A DNA stretch of 64,000 bases from Ensifer sp. PDNC004 (lineage in GTDB: Bacteria; Pseudomonadota; Alphaproteobacteria; Rhizobiales; Rhizobiaceae), in assembly GCF_016919405.1 (NCBI RefSeq), contig NZ_CP070353.1:2046001-2110000 (forward strand). Reading direction: 5' to 3'. Within the stretch, counting starts at the first letter, position 1; every line of letters starts with the position of its first letter. Under the pieces are notes generated by a model. That model was given only the letters and a program-made list of their open reading frames with translations, did not search any database and was not told the DNA's origin. The translations under genes and the position numbers were made by a program. Shown in pieces: positions 18,634 to 28,156 of this stretch.

Positions 18634-20811
18634 TTAGTTTCCTCTGCCACGCGGCTTGCCGCCACCGGCCGGGCGTCCAGCGCCACCGGGGCGACCAGCG
18701 CCACCCGGACGTCCGCCGGGTTTTCCACCGCCTGGCTTGCCGCCACGCGGGCCACCGGAGCGTTCGCCGAAGGATTTTCCACCCGAGGGCTTGCCGCCGA
18801 ACGACTTGCCGCGGGGCTTGTCGCCGAACGGACGGTCACCGCCTTCGCGACGCGGCGCGCGGTCACCGTCTGCGCGCGGAGCCCGCGGCTTGTCGAAGCG
18901 GCGATCACCGCCTTCGCTGCGGGCCGGGCGGTCGCCAAATGGACGGTCGCCACCTTCGCGACGCGGCGGACGGTCACCGTCGGCGCGCGGCGTGCGCGGC
19001 TTGTCGAAACGGCGTTCGCCCCCCTCGGCACGGGCCGGACGGTCACCACGCGGGCGGTCGCCACCTTCGCGGCGCGGCGGGCGGTCACCTTCGGCGCGCG
19101 GCGCGCGCGGCTTGTCGAAACGGCGTTCGCCACCCTCGGCACGGGCCGGACGGTCACCACGTGGGCGGTCTCCACCCTCGCGGCGCGGCGGACGATCTCC
19201 GTGATCGCGCGACTTGCGGTCGCCGCCGTCAAAGGACTTGCGACGATCGAAGCCGCCATCCCGGCCTTCGTCGCGGCGACGAACCGGCTCGGCGGCACTG
19301 ATCCACTCGCCGTCCTCGTCACGGCTCTTGACGAAGGGGCGGGCAGGCTTGTCGGCGCCACGGCCGAAATCTTTGGAAGCGCCCTTGCGGTCCGGGTCGA
19401 ACTTGCCAGTCGTCTTGGTCGCCAGGCCATCCTTGTTGCGGCCGTAGCGCTTGGACTTCGGTGCGCTCTCCGGACGCTCGCGACGGGCGGACTTCTCGGT
19501 GGCGTCGCCGTCAACGGACTTCGGCTTCTTCTCGGCGAGCGGGCGGGCGCCCGGCGCCATCCAGACATTGGCCGTGCGGGCGCGCTGCGCCGGCGCACGC
19601 TTCGGCCGGTCCTCGAACTTGGCGTCGCGGTCTTCGCGCGGGCCGCCCTTGCCGCGGGGGCCATCGCGACGATCGTCGCGGCGAGTATCGAGCCGCGACA
19701 GAGCACGTTCGCGCTTGTCCTCAGGCTTTTCCCAACGGTTGGAGCGTTCCGGCCGGCGCGTATCGCCGCCATCGTCGTCCGCCGCATCGCCGGCAACGGT
19801 TGCCGCCTGGTCGTTGTAGAGCGGCGCGTCGAAGTTCGCCTTGGCGTCCTCGATCAGGCGCGGTCCCAACTGGTCGCGCAGGGTGCGTCCGCGGATTTCC
19901 TGGACATGCCCTTCAGGCAGTTCGCCGAGCTGGAACGGGCCGTACGAGATGCGGATGAGGCGGTTGACGTCTAGGCCGAGCGCGCCGAGCACGTTCTTGA
20001 TTTCGCGATTTTTGCCTTCGCGAAGCCCCATCGTGATCCAGACGTTCGAGCCCTGGACGCGGTCGAGCGTCGCTTCGATGGCGCCATAGAGCACGCCGTC
20101 GACGGCGATGCCGTCCTTCAGCTTGTCGAGCGCTTCCTGATCGATCTCGCCATGGGCGCGCACGCGGTAGCGGCGCAGCCAGCCGGTCGACGGCAGTTCA
20201 AGCACGCGGGCAAGGCCGCCGTCATTGGTCAGAAGCAGCAGGCCCTCGGTGTTGATGTCGAGGCGGCCGATCGACAGAACCCGCGGCAACTCGTCCGGCA
20301 GGTTTTCGAATACGGTCGGACGACCCTCCGGGTCGGCATTGGTGGTCACCAGACCGGCAGGCTTGTGATAGAGCCAGAGGCGCGTGCGCTCGATACCGCG
20401 GATCGGCTGGCCATCGACCTCGATCGCATCGGCAAGCGTCGCGTTGACCACGGGCGTGTCGAGAATGACGCCGTTGAGCCTGATGCGACCTTCCATGATC
20501 ATGCGCTCGACGTCGCGACGCGAGGCAACGCCGGCACGCGCCAGGATCTTCGAGATACGCTGCGGTTCGTCGGCCGCCGCTGCAGCCGCAGCCGGACGTT
20601 CCCGGGCTGGACGCGAGGCACCGGCCTTGGGATCAGACGTCTTTGCGTCGAAGCTCCTGCCGGGGCCCTTGGCACCGAAAGATTTCGGGCCGGAAGCCTT
20701 GGCTCCTGCAGCCTTTTTCGGCGCAGCGCCCTTCTTGTCGGCGAAATGCGGTTTCTTGTCCCGGCCAGCGGACTTGCCGCCAGGCCGCGTGGGCTTGTCT
20801 TTGGATGTCAT
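18634..20811 (-). CDS. rluB: 23S rRNA pseudouridine synthase RluB-like with a long charged repeat tail
   Basis: 725 aa, against about 290 for E. coli RluB. The enzymatic core is residues ~82-325: an S4 RNA-binding domain (RISKILARAGVASRRDVERM) and the RsuA/RluB catalytic motif GRLDINTEGLLLLTNDG with Asp185. The first 80 residues are Lys/Ala-rich. The last ~400 residues are disordered and full of Arg, Gly, Asp and Pro, including three 37-aa repeats and an RGG-like ending. The tail is probably an RNA- or ribosome-binding extension. It is cotranscribed with rsmD and divergent from tadA. Confidence 0.93.
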   Translation of the reverse strand: MTSKDKPTRPGGKSAGRDKKPHFADKKGAAPKKAAGAKASGPKSFGAKGPGRSFDAKTSDPKAGASRPARERPAAAAAAADEPQRISKILARAGVASRRDVERMIMEGRIRLNGVILDTPVVNATLADAIEVDGQPIRGIERTRLWLYHKPAGLVTTNADPEGRPTVFENLPDELPRVLSIGRLDINTEGLLLLTNDGGLARVLELPSTGWLRRYRVRAHGEIDQEALDKLKDGIAVDGVLYGAIEATLDRVQGSNVWITMGLREGKNREIKNVLGALGLDVNRLIRISYGPFQLGELPEGHVQEIRGRTLRDQLGPRLIEDAKANFDAPLYNDQAATVAGDAADDDGGDTRRPERSNRWEKPEDKRERALSRLDTRRDDRRDGPRGKGGPREDRDAKFEDRPKRAPAQRARTANVWMAPGARPLAEKKPKSVDGDATEKSARRERPESAPKSKRYGRNKDGLATKTTGKFDPDRKGASKDFGRGADKPARPFVKSRDEDGEWISAAEPVRRRDEGRDGGFDRRKSFDGGDRKSRDHGDRPPRREGGDRPRGDRPARAEGGERRFDKPRAPRAEGDRPPRREGGDRPRGDRPARAEGGERRFDKPRTPRADGDRPPRREGGDRPFGDRPARSEGGDRRFDKPRAPRADGDRAPRREGGDRPFGDKPRGKSFGGKPSGGKSFGERSGGPRGGKPGGGKPGGRPGGAGRPGGAGRPAGGGKPRGRGN
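18861..19193 (-). repeat. Three in-frame 111-bp tandem repeats in the rluB tail
   Basis: Boundaries at about 18861, 18972 and 19083 give exactly 111 bp, that is 37 codons, of the pattern GDRPPRREGGDRPRGDRPAR then AEGGERRFDKPRAPRAE. Copies differ at several bases, so they are not a very recent duplication. A fourth, partial copy (GDRAPRREGGDRPFGDK) follows in the protein. Confidence 0.85.
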
Positions 20812-20884
20812 TTGTGTTGCCTGCCTTTTGCGGCTGTCCTATCAGGTCGCGGCCCGTGGGTTAAGAGAAATTATTGTTTGAGCG

Positions 20885-21334
20885 ATGGCTGAGACGACAC
20901 GCTTCATGGATGCGGCCCTTGAAGAGGCCCGCAAGGCTGCCGAACGCGGCGAAGTGCCGATCGGCGCCGTGGTGGTTTTCGACGGCCGGATCATCTCGCG
21001 CGCCGGCAATCGCACCCGCGAACTCAACGACGTGACCGCCCATGCGGAGATCGTCGCCATCCGCGAGGCTGCCGCCGTCCTCAAGGACGAAAGGCTGACG
21101 GGCGCCGATCTCTACGTCACGCTCGAACCCTGCACCATGTGCGCGGCGGCGATTTCGTTTGCGCGCATCCGCCGCCTCTATTACGGCGCCGACGATCCGA
21201 AGGGCGGCGCGGTCGACAGCGGCGTGCGTTTCTTCGGCTCGCCCACCTGCCACCATGCGCCCGATGTCTATTCGGGCCTCGCCGAGCGGGAAGCCGCCGA
21301 TATCCTCAGGGATTTCTTTGCCGGCAAGCGGTGA
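20885..21334 (+). CDS. tadA: tRNA-specific adenosine-34 deaminase TadA
   Basis: 149 aa. Zinc deaminase motifs HAE (residues 53-55, Glu55 being the proton shuttle) and PCTMCAAA (82-89, zinc Cys83 and Cys86). It makes inosine at the wobble position of tRNA-Arg(ACG). It is divergent from rluB across 73 bp, so the shared promoter region serves three RNA-modification genes. Confidence 0.95.
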   Translation: MAETTRFMDAALEEARKAAERGEVPIGAVVVFDGRIISRAGNRTRELNDVTAHAEIVAIREAAAVLKDERLTGADLYVTLEPCTMCAAAISFARIRRLYYGADDPKGGAVDSGVRFFGSPTCHHAPDVYSGLAEREAADILRDFFAGKR

Positions 21335-21379
21335 GAGATCTCTTCGCGACTTGCGACGGCGTGATTTCCTGAAATCGCT

Positions 21380-21859
21380 TCAGTCGGCGGCGAAGCTATC
21401 GAGTGCCGCGCCAGACAGGCGGTAGCGCGTCCATTCGGACATCGGCTCTGCGCCAACCGATTCGTAGACGCGGATCGCCGGTTCGTTCCAGTCGAGCACG
21501 CTCCATTCGAAGCGGCCGCAGCCTTCCTCGACGGCGATCTTTGCCAGATGCTTCAGGAGCATCTTGCCGGCGCCGGAACCGCGGCAATCCGGGGTGACGT
21601 AAAGATCTTCGAGGTAAAGTCCCTTGCGCGCCTGCCAGGTGGAATAGTTGTAGAACCACATGGCAAAGCCCGCCGGCTTGCCATCCTTCTCGCAGATCAC
21701 CGCGCGGGTGATCGCGCCGGGACCGAAGAGCGAAGCCTGCAGCATCTCGACCGTCGCCTCGACAGCGTCGGGCTCCTTCTCGTAGATGGCAAGTTCGGTG
21801 ATGAAACGCAGAATGGTTTCGGCGTCTTCCGGGCGGGCTTCACGAATGCTGATGGTCAT
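21380..21859 (-). CDS. GNAT-family N-acetyltransferase
   Basis: 159 aa. GNAT acetyl-CoA loop LYVTPDCRGSGAGKMLLKHL and the following KIAVEEGCGRFEWSVLDWNE resemble the diamine/spermidine acetyltransferase-like group. The substrate cannot be identified. It is convergent with tadA; the 45-bp gap includes a palindrome GATTTCCTGAAATC. Confidence 0.85.
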   Translation of the reverse strand: MTISIREARPEDAETILRFITELAIYEKEPDAVEATVEMLQASLFGPGAITRAVICEKDGKPAGFAMWFYNYSTWQARKGLYLEDLYVTPDCRGSGAGKMLLKHLAKIAVEEGCGRFEWSVLDWNEPAIRVYESVGAEPMSEWTRYRLSGAALDSFAAD

Positions 21860-21938
21860 GGCTCAGGCGCTTCTCAAGCAGCTCCAGCAACAAACGCGCG
21901 TTTAGCCGAAACTGCATGGATCAAGGGGAGAGATGCAT

Positions 21939-21963
21939 TTCGCCGTTTCAAGGGAACGGCGAA
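21939..21963 (-). terminator. Stem-loop after the lipoprotein gene
   Basis: A perfect 9-bp stem TTCGCCGTT / AACGGCGAA with a 7-base loop, starting 7 bp after the lipoprotein stop. There is no T tract, so it may be a 3'-end stabilising hairpin rather than an intrinsic terminator. Confidence 0.4.
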
Positions 21964-21970
21964 AACGGGT

Positions 21971-22591
21971 TTAGAAGGGCCAATACCACTTGGAGCCGGA
22001 ATTCTTGATCTGCGCCTCCTTCTTGCGGCGGCGCTCCTTGTCCTTCTCCGGCTCGCCGAGATCGGTCTCGGTGCCCTCAGGCAGGCGACGGTAGTCGAGC
22101 GGCGGATCGCTCAGGAAGCGGCGCTTGTCGGAATAGGCGCCCATCTCGATCTTGCGCCCTTCGCGATAAGCCTCCTGCTGCTCCTTTGCGGAGAGCCGGC
22201 GACCGTTGGCGCTTGCCTTGGCAAGCGGCGAGACATAGTTCGGGTTGTTCTTGTTGGCGTCGGCCTCTTCACGCAGGCGCTTGCGCACCTCTTCCGGAGA
22301 CTCGACCCATTCCGGGTTTGCCTCGCGGCTGGCGAGCGACTTCTGCGGCTCGACGAGCGAGGCCTGCTGGGCCGACGGCGGCAGGACGAGGCCCGGACGC
22401 GGCTGGTACTTGACCGGATCCCGCTTCGGCGGCCCGAAGCTTGCGACGCTCCCGAGGTCGTCCATGAGCTGTTCGCCAGCGGTCTTGTCCGTGCCATAGG
22501 TCGGGCCACCGATGCAGCCCGTAAGCACCAGGCCGCTCGTCAAAATGGCGGCCACGCTGGCAAGCACTCGCAACTCTCGCGTCATTTCCAT
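21971..22591 (-). CDS. Putative lipoprotein of unknown function
   Basis: 206 aa from ATG 22591, which follows a GGAAGGA ribosome site; the same frame is open upstream to 22843, but that part is not protein-like. The N-terminus is a signal sequence (MEMTRELRVLASVAAILTSG) with a lipobox LTGC, so Cys29 or so should be lipidated. The mature part is hydrophilic, with charged stretches (EEVRKRLREEADANK, EKDKERRRKKEAQ) and a C-terminal KWYWPF. I do not recognise a family by function; similar lipoproteins occur next to ileS in rhizobia as far as I recall. Confidence 0.75.
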   Translation of the reverse strand: MEMTRELRVLASVAAILTSGLVLTGCIGGPTYGTDKTAGEQLMDDLGSVASFGPPKRDPVKYQPRPGLVLPPSAQQASLVEPQKSLASREANPEWVESPEEVRKRLREEADANKNNPNYVSPLAKASANGRRLSAKEQQEAYREGRKIEMGAYSDKRRFLSDPPLDYRRLPEGTETDLGEPEKDKERRRKKEAQIKNSGSKWYWPF

Positions 22592-22718
22592 GAGATTCCT
22601 TCCAGCCGGCCACCGGTCAGCGCGGCCACTCAAGCGCCCATGGCGGAGAAATCCGCCAAATTTCGGGCAGGTTTTACCGGATGAACGCAAGGAGTGCAAT
22701 TCATCCGGTAACAATGCG

Positions 22719-25628
22719 TTAAGCCTTGAAACCAAGCTCGCGCAAGGCAGCGGCATCCCGGGCGGAAACGTCCGGGTAGAGTGCGTCGGAACCGACGTCG
22801 GTCGTGATCCGCCAGGAGCGGGCGCATTTCTGACCTTCGGCAAGTTTCGGCACGACGCTGACCTTGGCCACTTCGGCGAGGCGGAACGCGTCGGCCGGAC
22901 CTTCGGTGGCTTCGACGGTGATCCCCGAGGTGATGCAGATCTCGGCGAAGTCCTGGCCTTCCAGCGCCTTCAACAGCTCCGGATCGGCGACGTGGACGAC
23001 CGGTGCCGCCTCCAGCGACGAGCCGATGCGCTTGTCCTTGCGCTCGATCTCGAGCGCGCCGGTGACGACGGTGCGGACCGCGCGGATCTTTTCCCACTTG
23101 GCTTCGAGCGCATCGTTCTTCCATTCCGCGGGGATCGCCGGGAACTGTTCGAGATGCACCGAGACCGCATCGGGCTTGCGCGACAGCCAGGCCTCTTCCG
23201 TGGTGAAGGGCACCATCGGCGCCAGCCACAGCACGAGGCAATCGAAGAGCTTGCGGATGACGGCGAGAGCCGAGCGCCGGCGCAGGCTCGACGGCGCGTC
23301 GCAGTAGAGCGCATCCTTGCGAACGTCGAAATAGAAGGCCGAGAGCTCGACATTCGAGAAATCGATCAGCGCGCGGGCGATCTTCTTGAAGTCGAAGGCG
23401 TCGTAGCCTTCGCGCACGACCTGGTCGAGCTCGGCCAGGCGATGCAGCATCAGCTTTTCGAGTTCCGGCATCTCGGCATAGGCAATCTCTTCGCCCTTGT
23501 CGTGGGCGAGCGTGCCGAGCATCCAGCGGATCGTGTTGCGCAGCTTGCGATAGGCGTCGATGTTGGTCTGGATGATCGTCTTGCCGAGGCGCTGATCTTC
23601 CCAATAGTCCGTCGTCATCACCCAGAGGCGCAGGATGTCGGCGCCCGCATCCTTCATCACCTCTTGCGGGGTGACCGTGTTGCCCTTGGACTTCGACATC
23701 TTCTCGCCCTTCTCATCCATGGTGAAGCCATGGGTGACAACGGCGTTGTAGGGTGCGCGGCCGCGCGTGGCGCAGGCCTCGAGCAGCGAAGAATGGAACC
23801 AGCCGCGATGCTGGTCCGAACCTTCGAGATAGACGTCGGCCGGCCACTTCAGATCAGGACGGTCTTCGAGCGTGAAGGTGTGGGTCGAACCGCTGTCGAA
23901 CCACACGTCGAGGATGTCCATGACCTGGTGCCACTTGGCATGATCGTGGTCGTTGCCAAGGAAGCGATCCTTGGCGCCTTCGGCGAACCAGGCATCGGCG
24001 CCTTCCAGTTCGAACGCATCGAGGATGCGGGCGTTGACGGCCTCGTCGATCAGGATCTCGCCCTGGTCGTCGGCAAAGATCGCGATCGGCACGCCCCAGG
24101 CGCGCTGGCGCGAGAGCACCCAGTCCGGACGGCCTTCGATCATCGCGCGCAGACGGTTCTGGCCGGCACCCGGAACGAAGCGGGTGTCGTCGATCGCAGA
24201 CAGTGCGCGCGAACGCAGCGTCGTGCCGTCGCCGAAGGCCTTGTCCATGTAGACGAACCATTGCGGCGTGTTGCGGAAGATCACCGGCTTCTTCGAGCGC
24301 CAGGAATGCGGATAGGAGTGCTTCAGGCGGCCGCGGGCAAAGAGCGCGTGGCGGGCGATCAGCGCCTTGATGACGCGATCGTTGGCGTCGCCCTTCTTGC
24401 CCTTGTCGTCGATGACGCGGCCGGCGCCACCTTCGGCGTCCGGGCCGAAGCCGTGGGCGTCAGCGGTGAAGTAGCCGGCGTCGTCGACCGTGAACGGGAT
24501 CGCCGAGGAGATGCCGCGGGCTTCGAGCGCGCGGGCATTGTCCATCCAGGCGTCAAAGTCCTCGCGACCGTGGCTCGGGGCCGTGTGCACGAAGCCGGTG
24601 CCGGCATCGTCGGTGACGTGGTCGCCGTCGAGCAACGGCACCTTGAAGGCGTAGCCACCGCCCAGACCGTGCAGCGGATGGGCGCAGGTCACGGACGACA
24701 GTTCGTCGGCCTCAAGGTCGCGAACGAAGTTGAAGGTGAGCTTGGCCTTGGCGGCGGACTCGTCTGCCAGGCGCTTGGCAAAGATCAGCTTCTCGCCCGG
24801 CTGCGGACCGAAGTCGTTCTCGGCGGTCGCCACCTCATAGAGACCGTAGGCATAACGCGAGGAATAGGCGATGGCGCGGTTGCCGGGGATGGTCCAGGGC
24901 GTGGTCGTCCAGATCACGACGAAGGTGCCGGCAAGGCTGTCGGGACCTTCGGTGACCGGGAACTTCACCCAGATCATGTCGCTTTCGATATCGGCGTATT
25001 CGACTTCGGCTTCGGCCAGTGCCGTGCGCTCGACGACCGACCACATGACCGGCTTCGAGCCGCGATAGAGCTGGCCGAGCTTGGCGATCTTCATCAGTTC
25101 GCCGGCGATGCGCGCTTCGGCGTGGAAGTTCATCGTCGTGTAGGGATTGTCGAAGTCGCCCTCGATGCCGAGACGCTTGAACTCCTCGGCCTGGACCTGG
25201 ATCCAGCCGGCGGCGAAGTCACGGCATTCCTGGCGGAACTCGTTGACAGGAACCTCGTCCTTGTTCTGGCCCTTCTCGCGATACTTCTCCTCGATCTTCC
25301 ACTCGATCGGCAGACCGTGGCAGTCCCAACCGGGCACGTAGTTGGCGTCGAAGCCGCGCATCTGGAACGAGCGGTTGATGACGTCCTTGAGGATCTTGTT
25401 CAGCGCGTGGCCGATGTGGATGTTGCCGTTGGCGTAGGGAGGACCGTCGTGCAGCACGAACTTGTCGCGGCCGGCAGCCGACGCGCGTAGCTTCTTGTAA
25501 AGGCCCATCTTCTGCCAGCGGGCCACCGTTTCCGGCTCCTTCTGCGGCAGGCCTGCGCGCATCGGGAACTCCGTCTGCGGCAGATAAAGGGACGAGGAAT
25601 AGTCGATCTTTTCAGCGGTGTCGGTCAT
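22719..25628 (-). CDS. ileS: Isoleucyl-tRNA synthetase
   Basis: 969 aa from ATG 25628 ([20 protein letters not shown]). The frame is open 45 codons further upstream without conserved sequence. Class I motifs: [15 protein letters not shown] (HIGH at 71-74) and [10 protein letters not shown] near residue 642. The editing CP1 domain includes [14 protein letters not shown] and the TAPSHG-type loop. The C-terminal zinc-finger region is degenerate (KCARSW, then no CxxC), so a zinc knuckle is probably not formed. It lies downstream of ribF on the same strand with a 244-bp gap. Confidence 0.97.
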   Translation of the reverse strand: MTDTAEKIDYSSSLYLPQTEFPMRAGLPQKEPETVARWQKMGLYKKLRASAAGRDKFVLHDGPPYANGNIHIGHALNKILKDVINRSFQMRGFDANYVPGWDCHGLPIEWKIEEKYREKGQNKDEVPVNEFRQECRDFAAGWIQVQAEEFKRLGIEGDFDNPYTTMNFHAEARIAGELMKIAKLGQLYRGSKPVMWSVVERTALAEAEVEYADIESDMIWVKFPVTEGPDSLAGTFVVIWTTTPWTIPGNRAIAYSSRYAYGLYEVATAENDFGPQPGEKLIFAKRLADESAAKAKLTFNFVRDLEADELSSVTCAHPLHGLGGGYAFKVPLLDGDHVTDDAGTGFVHTAPSHGREDFDAWMDNARALEARGISSAIPFTVDDAGYFTADAHGFGPDAEGGAGRVIDDKGKKGDANDRVIKALIARHALFARGRLKHSYPHSWRSKKPVIFRNTPQWFVYMDKAFGDGTTLRSRALSAIDDTRFVPGAGQNRLRAMIEGRPDWVLSRQRAWGVPIAIFADDQGEILIDEAVNARILDAFELEGADAWFAEGAKDRFLGNDHDHAKWHQVMDILDVWFDSGSTHTFTLEDRPDLKWPADVYLEGSDQHRGWFHSSLLEACATRGRAPYNAVVTHGFTMDEKGEKMSKSKGNTVTPQEVMKDAGADILRLWVMTTDYWEDQRLGKTIIQTNIDAYRKLRNTIRWMLGTLAHDKGEEIAYAEMPELEKLMLHRLAELDQVVREGYDAFDFKKIARALIDFSNVELSAFYFDVRKDALYCDAPSSLRRRSALAVIRKLFDCLVLWLAPMVPFTTEEAWLSRKPDAVSVHLEQFPAIPAEWKNDALEAKWEKIRAVRTVVTGALEIERKDKRIGSSLEAAPVVHVADPELLKALEGQDFAEICITSGITVEATEGPADAFRLAEVAKVSVVPKLAEGQKCARSWRITTDVGSDALYPDVSARDAAALRELGFKA

Positions 25629-25872
25629 GGTTTTTGCAATCGCTTCTTCGCGCGAACGGCCGCGCATACGAAATGGGCTCGGTATCGAGAGATGACTGGG
25701 GCGTCGGAAACGCCGAAATCCCGGACCTTCCGGCTGATCACAGCACGCGGAAGGCCGGGCCAATAATTCGCTGATCGATGATCAATCGACGGTGCCGGGT
25801 CATGGTGGCCGGTTGTTTAAGGCGTTTTTCGCCTTTTGAAAAGGTCCGCCGCCGCGCGAAGACCGAAATCTT

Positions 25873-26859
25873 TTATCGGGCGAAGTTGAGCCTGCGGTCG
25901 ATGTCGCCGAGCGGCGTGACGCCGGAAAGCAGCGCGCGGGCTTCGGCCTCGTCCTGACGGATCTGCGCAACGAGCGCATCGAGGCCATCGAATTTCAGTT
26001 CGTCGCGCAGGTGACCGAAGAAGGTGACGGCGCAGACCTCGCCATAGAGATCGCCGGAGAAATCGAAGACGAAGGTTTCGAGCAGCGGCTCGCCGTCGCT
26101 GTCGACTGTCGGCCGGCGGCCGAAGCTCGCGACGCCGTCGTAGAGCGAGCCGTCGGCGCGACGGAAACGCACGGCATAAATGCCGGGCCGAAGCTCCACC
26201 TCGGGCGCGAGCCGCATATTGGCGGTGGGAAAACCGAGTTCGCGGCCGAGCTTCTTGCCGCCAATCACCTCGGCTTCGACGAGATAACGGTAGCCGAGCA
26301 TGCCGGCGGCCTGCGCGACATCGCCCTCGCCGAGCAACGCGCGGACGTAGCTCGACGAGATGACGGACGCATTTTCATCACGGAAGGCGTCGACCAGCGT
26401 CACGCCAAATCCGTTATCGCCGCCCGCCGCCATCAGAAACGCAGGGCCACCCTCGCGACCCTTGCCGAAATGAAAGTCGAAACCGGTCACCACATGCGAG
26501 GCATGGAGCCATTCGAGCAGGATGCGATGGATGAAGTCCGACGCGGAAAGCTGCGAGAAGGTGCGATCGAAGGGATATTCGATGACGGCGCCGAAGCCCA
26601 TGCCTTCGAGGATGCGCGCCTTCAACGGCGCCGGCGTCAGCCGGAAGACAGGCGTGTCCGGGCGGAAGACGGTTCGCGGATGCGGTTCGAAAGTGAGCAC
26701 GAGCGCCGGCACGCCGCGCGACTTCGCCTCTTCCAGCGCCCGATTGAGAACCGACTGGTGACCACGGTGCACGCCGTCGAAATTGCCGATGGCGACGACA
26801 CCGCCGCGCAAGTGCTCCGGAAGCGGATCACGGGTCTCGTTGCGATGAAAAACCGTCAT
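25873..26859 (-). CDS. ribF: Bifunctional riboflavin kinase / FAD synthetase
   Basis: 328 aa from ATG 26859; GGGAAG lies 6 bases ahead. ATG 26865 is too close to that site, and starts further upstream overlap the previous gene. The N-terminal FAD synthetase half has GNFDGVHRGHQ; the C-terminal riboflavin kinase half has KKLGRELGFPTANM and the GVASFGRRPT segment. It makes FMN and FAD. It begins 13 bp after the HAD-IIA gene stop, so the two form an operon ahead of ileS. Confidence 0.95.
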   Translation of the reverse strand: MTVFHRNETRDPLPEHLRGGVVAIGNFDGVHRGHQSVLNRALEEAKSRGVPALVLTFEPHPRTVFRPDTPVFRLTPAPLKARILEGMGFGAVIEYPFDRTFSQLSASDFIHRILLEWLHASHVVTGFDFHFGKGREGGPAFLMAAGGDNGFGVTLVDAFRDENASVISSSYVRALLGEGDVAQAAGMLGYRYLVEAEVIGGKKLGRELGFPTANMRLAPEVELRPGIYAVRFRRADGSLYDGVASFGRRPTVDSDGEPLLETFVFDFSGDLYGEVCAVTFFGHLRDELKFDGLDALVAQIRQDEAEARALLSGVTPLGDIDRRLNFAR

Positions 26860-26872
26860 CTCCATCTTCCCG

Positions 26873-27721
26873 TCAGGCGAGCCGTGGCATCCAATATTTA
26901 GGCGAGGCGCCCTCCTTCTTGAGGAAGGCGGCAAGCTTCGCCTCGTCGGTCCGGCTTTCGTTCATGTATTCCTGGGCGTGGATACCGGCGCTGATATAGA
27001 GCAGATCCAGGCCCGCATCCTGCGCACCCTTGACGTCCGTCGGCATGCCGTCACCGACAGCGATGACGCGGGTGAGGTCAATCGGTCCGCGCGCGGCCTT
27101 CGCCTCGCCGAGGGCGGCGCGGTAAATCGCGATGTAGGGCTTACCGGCAATGCGCGCCTCGCCGCCGAGTTCCTCGTAGAGCTTGGCAATCGCGCCGGCG
27201 CAAGGGATCAGCCGGTGGCCGCGCTCGACGACGAGGTCGGGATTGGCACAGATGAACGGGATCTTGCGCTTGGCAAGGCCCGTCAGGGTCGCGCGGTAAT
27301 GCTCGGGCGTTTCGGTCTCGTCGTCATAGAAGCCGGCGCAGACGACCGTCTCGGCATCTTCCGAGGAAACGATCTGCGTCCCCAGGCCCTCGAGCAGCGG
27401 CAGGTCGCGCTCGGCTCCGATGAAGAAGATCTTCTTGTCGGCGGCAGCGATCAGAGCCCGGGTCACGTCGCCCGAGGTGACGATCCGGTCATAGGCTTCG
27501 TCGGGCACGCCGAGGCTGCGGATCTGCACCTTCACCATCGGGCTCGGGCGCGGCGAATTGGTGATGAGTACGACGGTCAGCCCGGCGGCACGCGCCTCGG
27601 CCAATGCTTCACAGGCGGAGGCGAAAGCCTGCACGCCGTTGTGAAGAACGCCCCAGACGTCGCACAGAACGACATCGTAGCGCTTGGCGATTTCGCGAAA
27701 ACTGTTGATCCTTGCGGCCAT
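26873..27721 (-). CDS. HAD superfamily class IIA hydrolase (TIGR01459-like)
   Basis: 282 aa from ATG 27721 with an AGGAAG site. The frame is open upstream to 27925, without conservation. Motif I reads VLCDVWGVLHNG, followed by LITNSPRPS and a class IIA cap with FICANPDLVVERG, and motif IV VIAVGDGMPTDVKGA. The class includes NagD and phosphoglycolate phosphatases; TIGR01459 proteins are common in alphaproteobacteria and have no settled substrate. It is the first gene of the HAD-ribF pair. Proximity to ribF suggests, without proof, a flavin-phosphate phosphatase. Confidence 0.83.
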   Translation of the reverse strand: MAARINSFREIAKRYDVVLCDVWGVLHNGVQAFASACEALAEARAAGLTVVLITNSPRPSPMVKVQIRSLGVPDEAYDRIVTSGDVTRALIAAADKKIFFIGAERDLPLLEGLGTQIVSSEDAETVVCAGFYDDETETPEHYRATLTGLAKRKIPFICANPDLVVERGHRLIPCAGAIAKLYEELGGEARIAGKPYIAIYRAALGEAKAARGPIDLTRVIAVGDGMPTDVKGAQDAGLDLLYISAGIHAQEYMNESRTDEAKLAAFLKKEGASPKYWMPRLA

Positions 27722-28033
27722 TCTGGCTTCCTGCAAACACGGTTTCCGGCTTGCATGGCAAGGAAGGCAGGAGATTACAAGTCTCGTCTCCCGAAAAAGG
27801 CGCCCCTTCCCAAGGATTCCGGCCGTGTCGAGAGCCAGGAAAAAATGCATTGCAGACGCCGCCCGCCCACGCAGAAGCACCTTGTCGTGGTTATCAACCA
27901 TCAAAATCCGGCCGATGCCATTCATCGACGCGATCGCCTAGATTTCGCCAAGAATGAGGCTAGGCTGCCTACGCTCTCGCCTGCTGCGCCCACCCAAGGC
28001 AACCGCCGCCAGCAAAAAATCTAGGCGCCGATC

Positions 28034-28065
28034 CTTGACTCACCCCATACCCAAGCTTATCTCGG
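28034..28065 (+). promoter_or_regulatory. Heat-shock (RpoH-type) promoter of groESL
   Basis: CTTGAC at 28034-28039 and CTTATCTCGG at 28056-28065 with a 16-bp spacer. The second element fits the alphaproteobacterial heat-shock -10 pattern CyTATnTnnG exactly. The predicted transcription start falls at the edge of the CIRCE element. Confidence 0.75.
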
Positions 28066-28070
28066 CATCG

Positions 28071-28097
28071 CTAGCACTCGATAAACAAGAGTGCTAA
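28071..28097 (+). promoter_or_regulatory. CIRCE operator (HrcA-binding)
   Basis: CTAGCACTC-N9-GAGTGCTAA, matching the consensus TTAGCACTC-N9-GAGTGCTAA except at the first base. It lies 59 bp upstream of the groES ATG and just downstream of the RpoH-like promoter, so groESL is probably repressed by HrcA and activated by RpoH. Confidence 0.95.
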
Positions 28098-28156
28098 CAC
28101 CCATCCATCGGGTCCATCTGCGATCCGTAGTGTCATTTGATCGAGGGATTAGACTA

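Larger units (their letters stand above)
27722..28156. other. 435-bp divergent intergenic region before groES
   Basis: The right part holds the groES promoter and CIRCE. In the left ~310 bp I see no gene with codon usage or a ribosome site worth reporting and no terminator; the HAD-ribF promoter should be here but I cannot place it. Confidence 0.5.

Noticed and set aside
18656..19204. Arg/Ser/Pro-rich plus-strand frame
   Set aside because: Antisense of the repeat tail of rluB; repeats of 111 bp keep all frames open.
22512..25490. 992-aa plus-strand frame opposite ileS
   Set aside because: Complete antisense of a well-conserved tRNA synthetase; no motif of its own.
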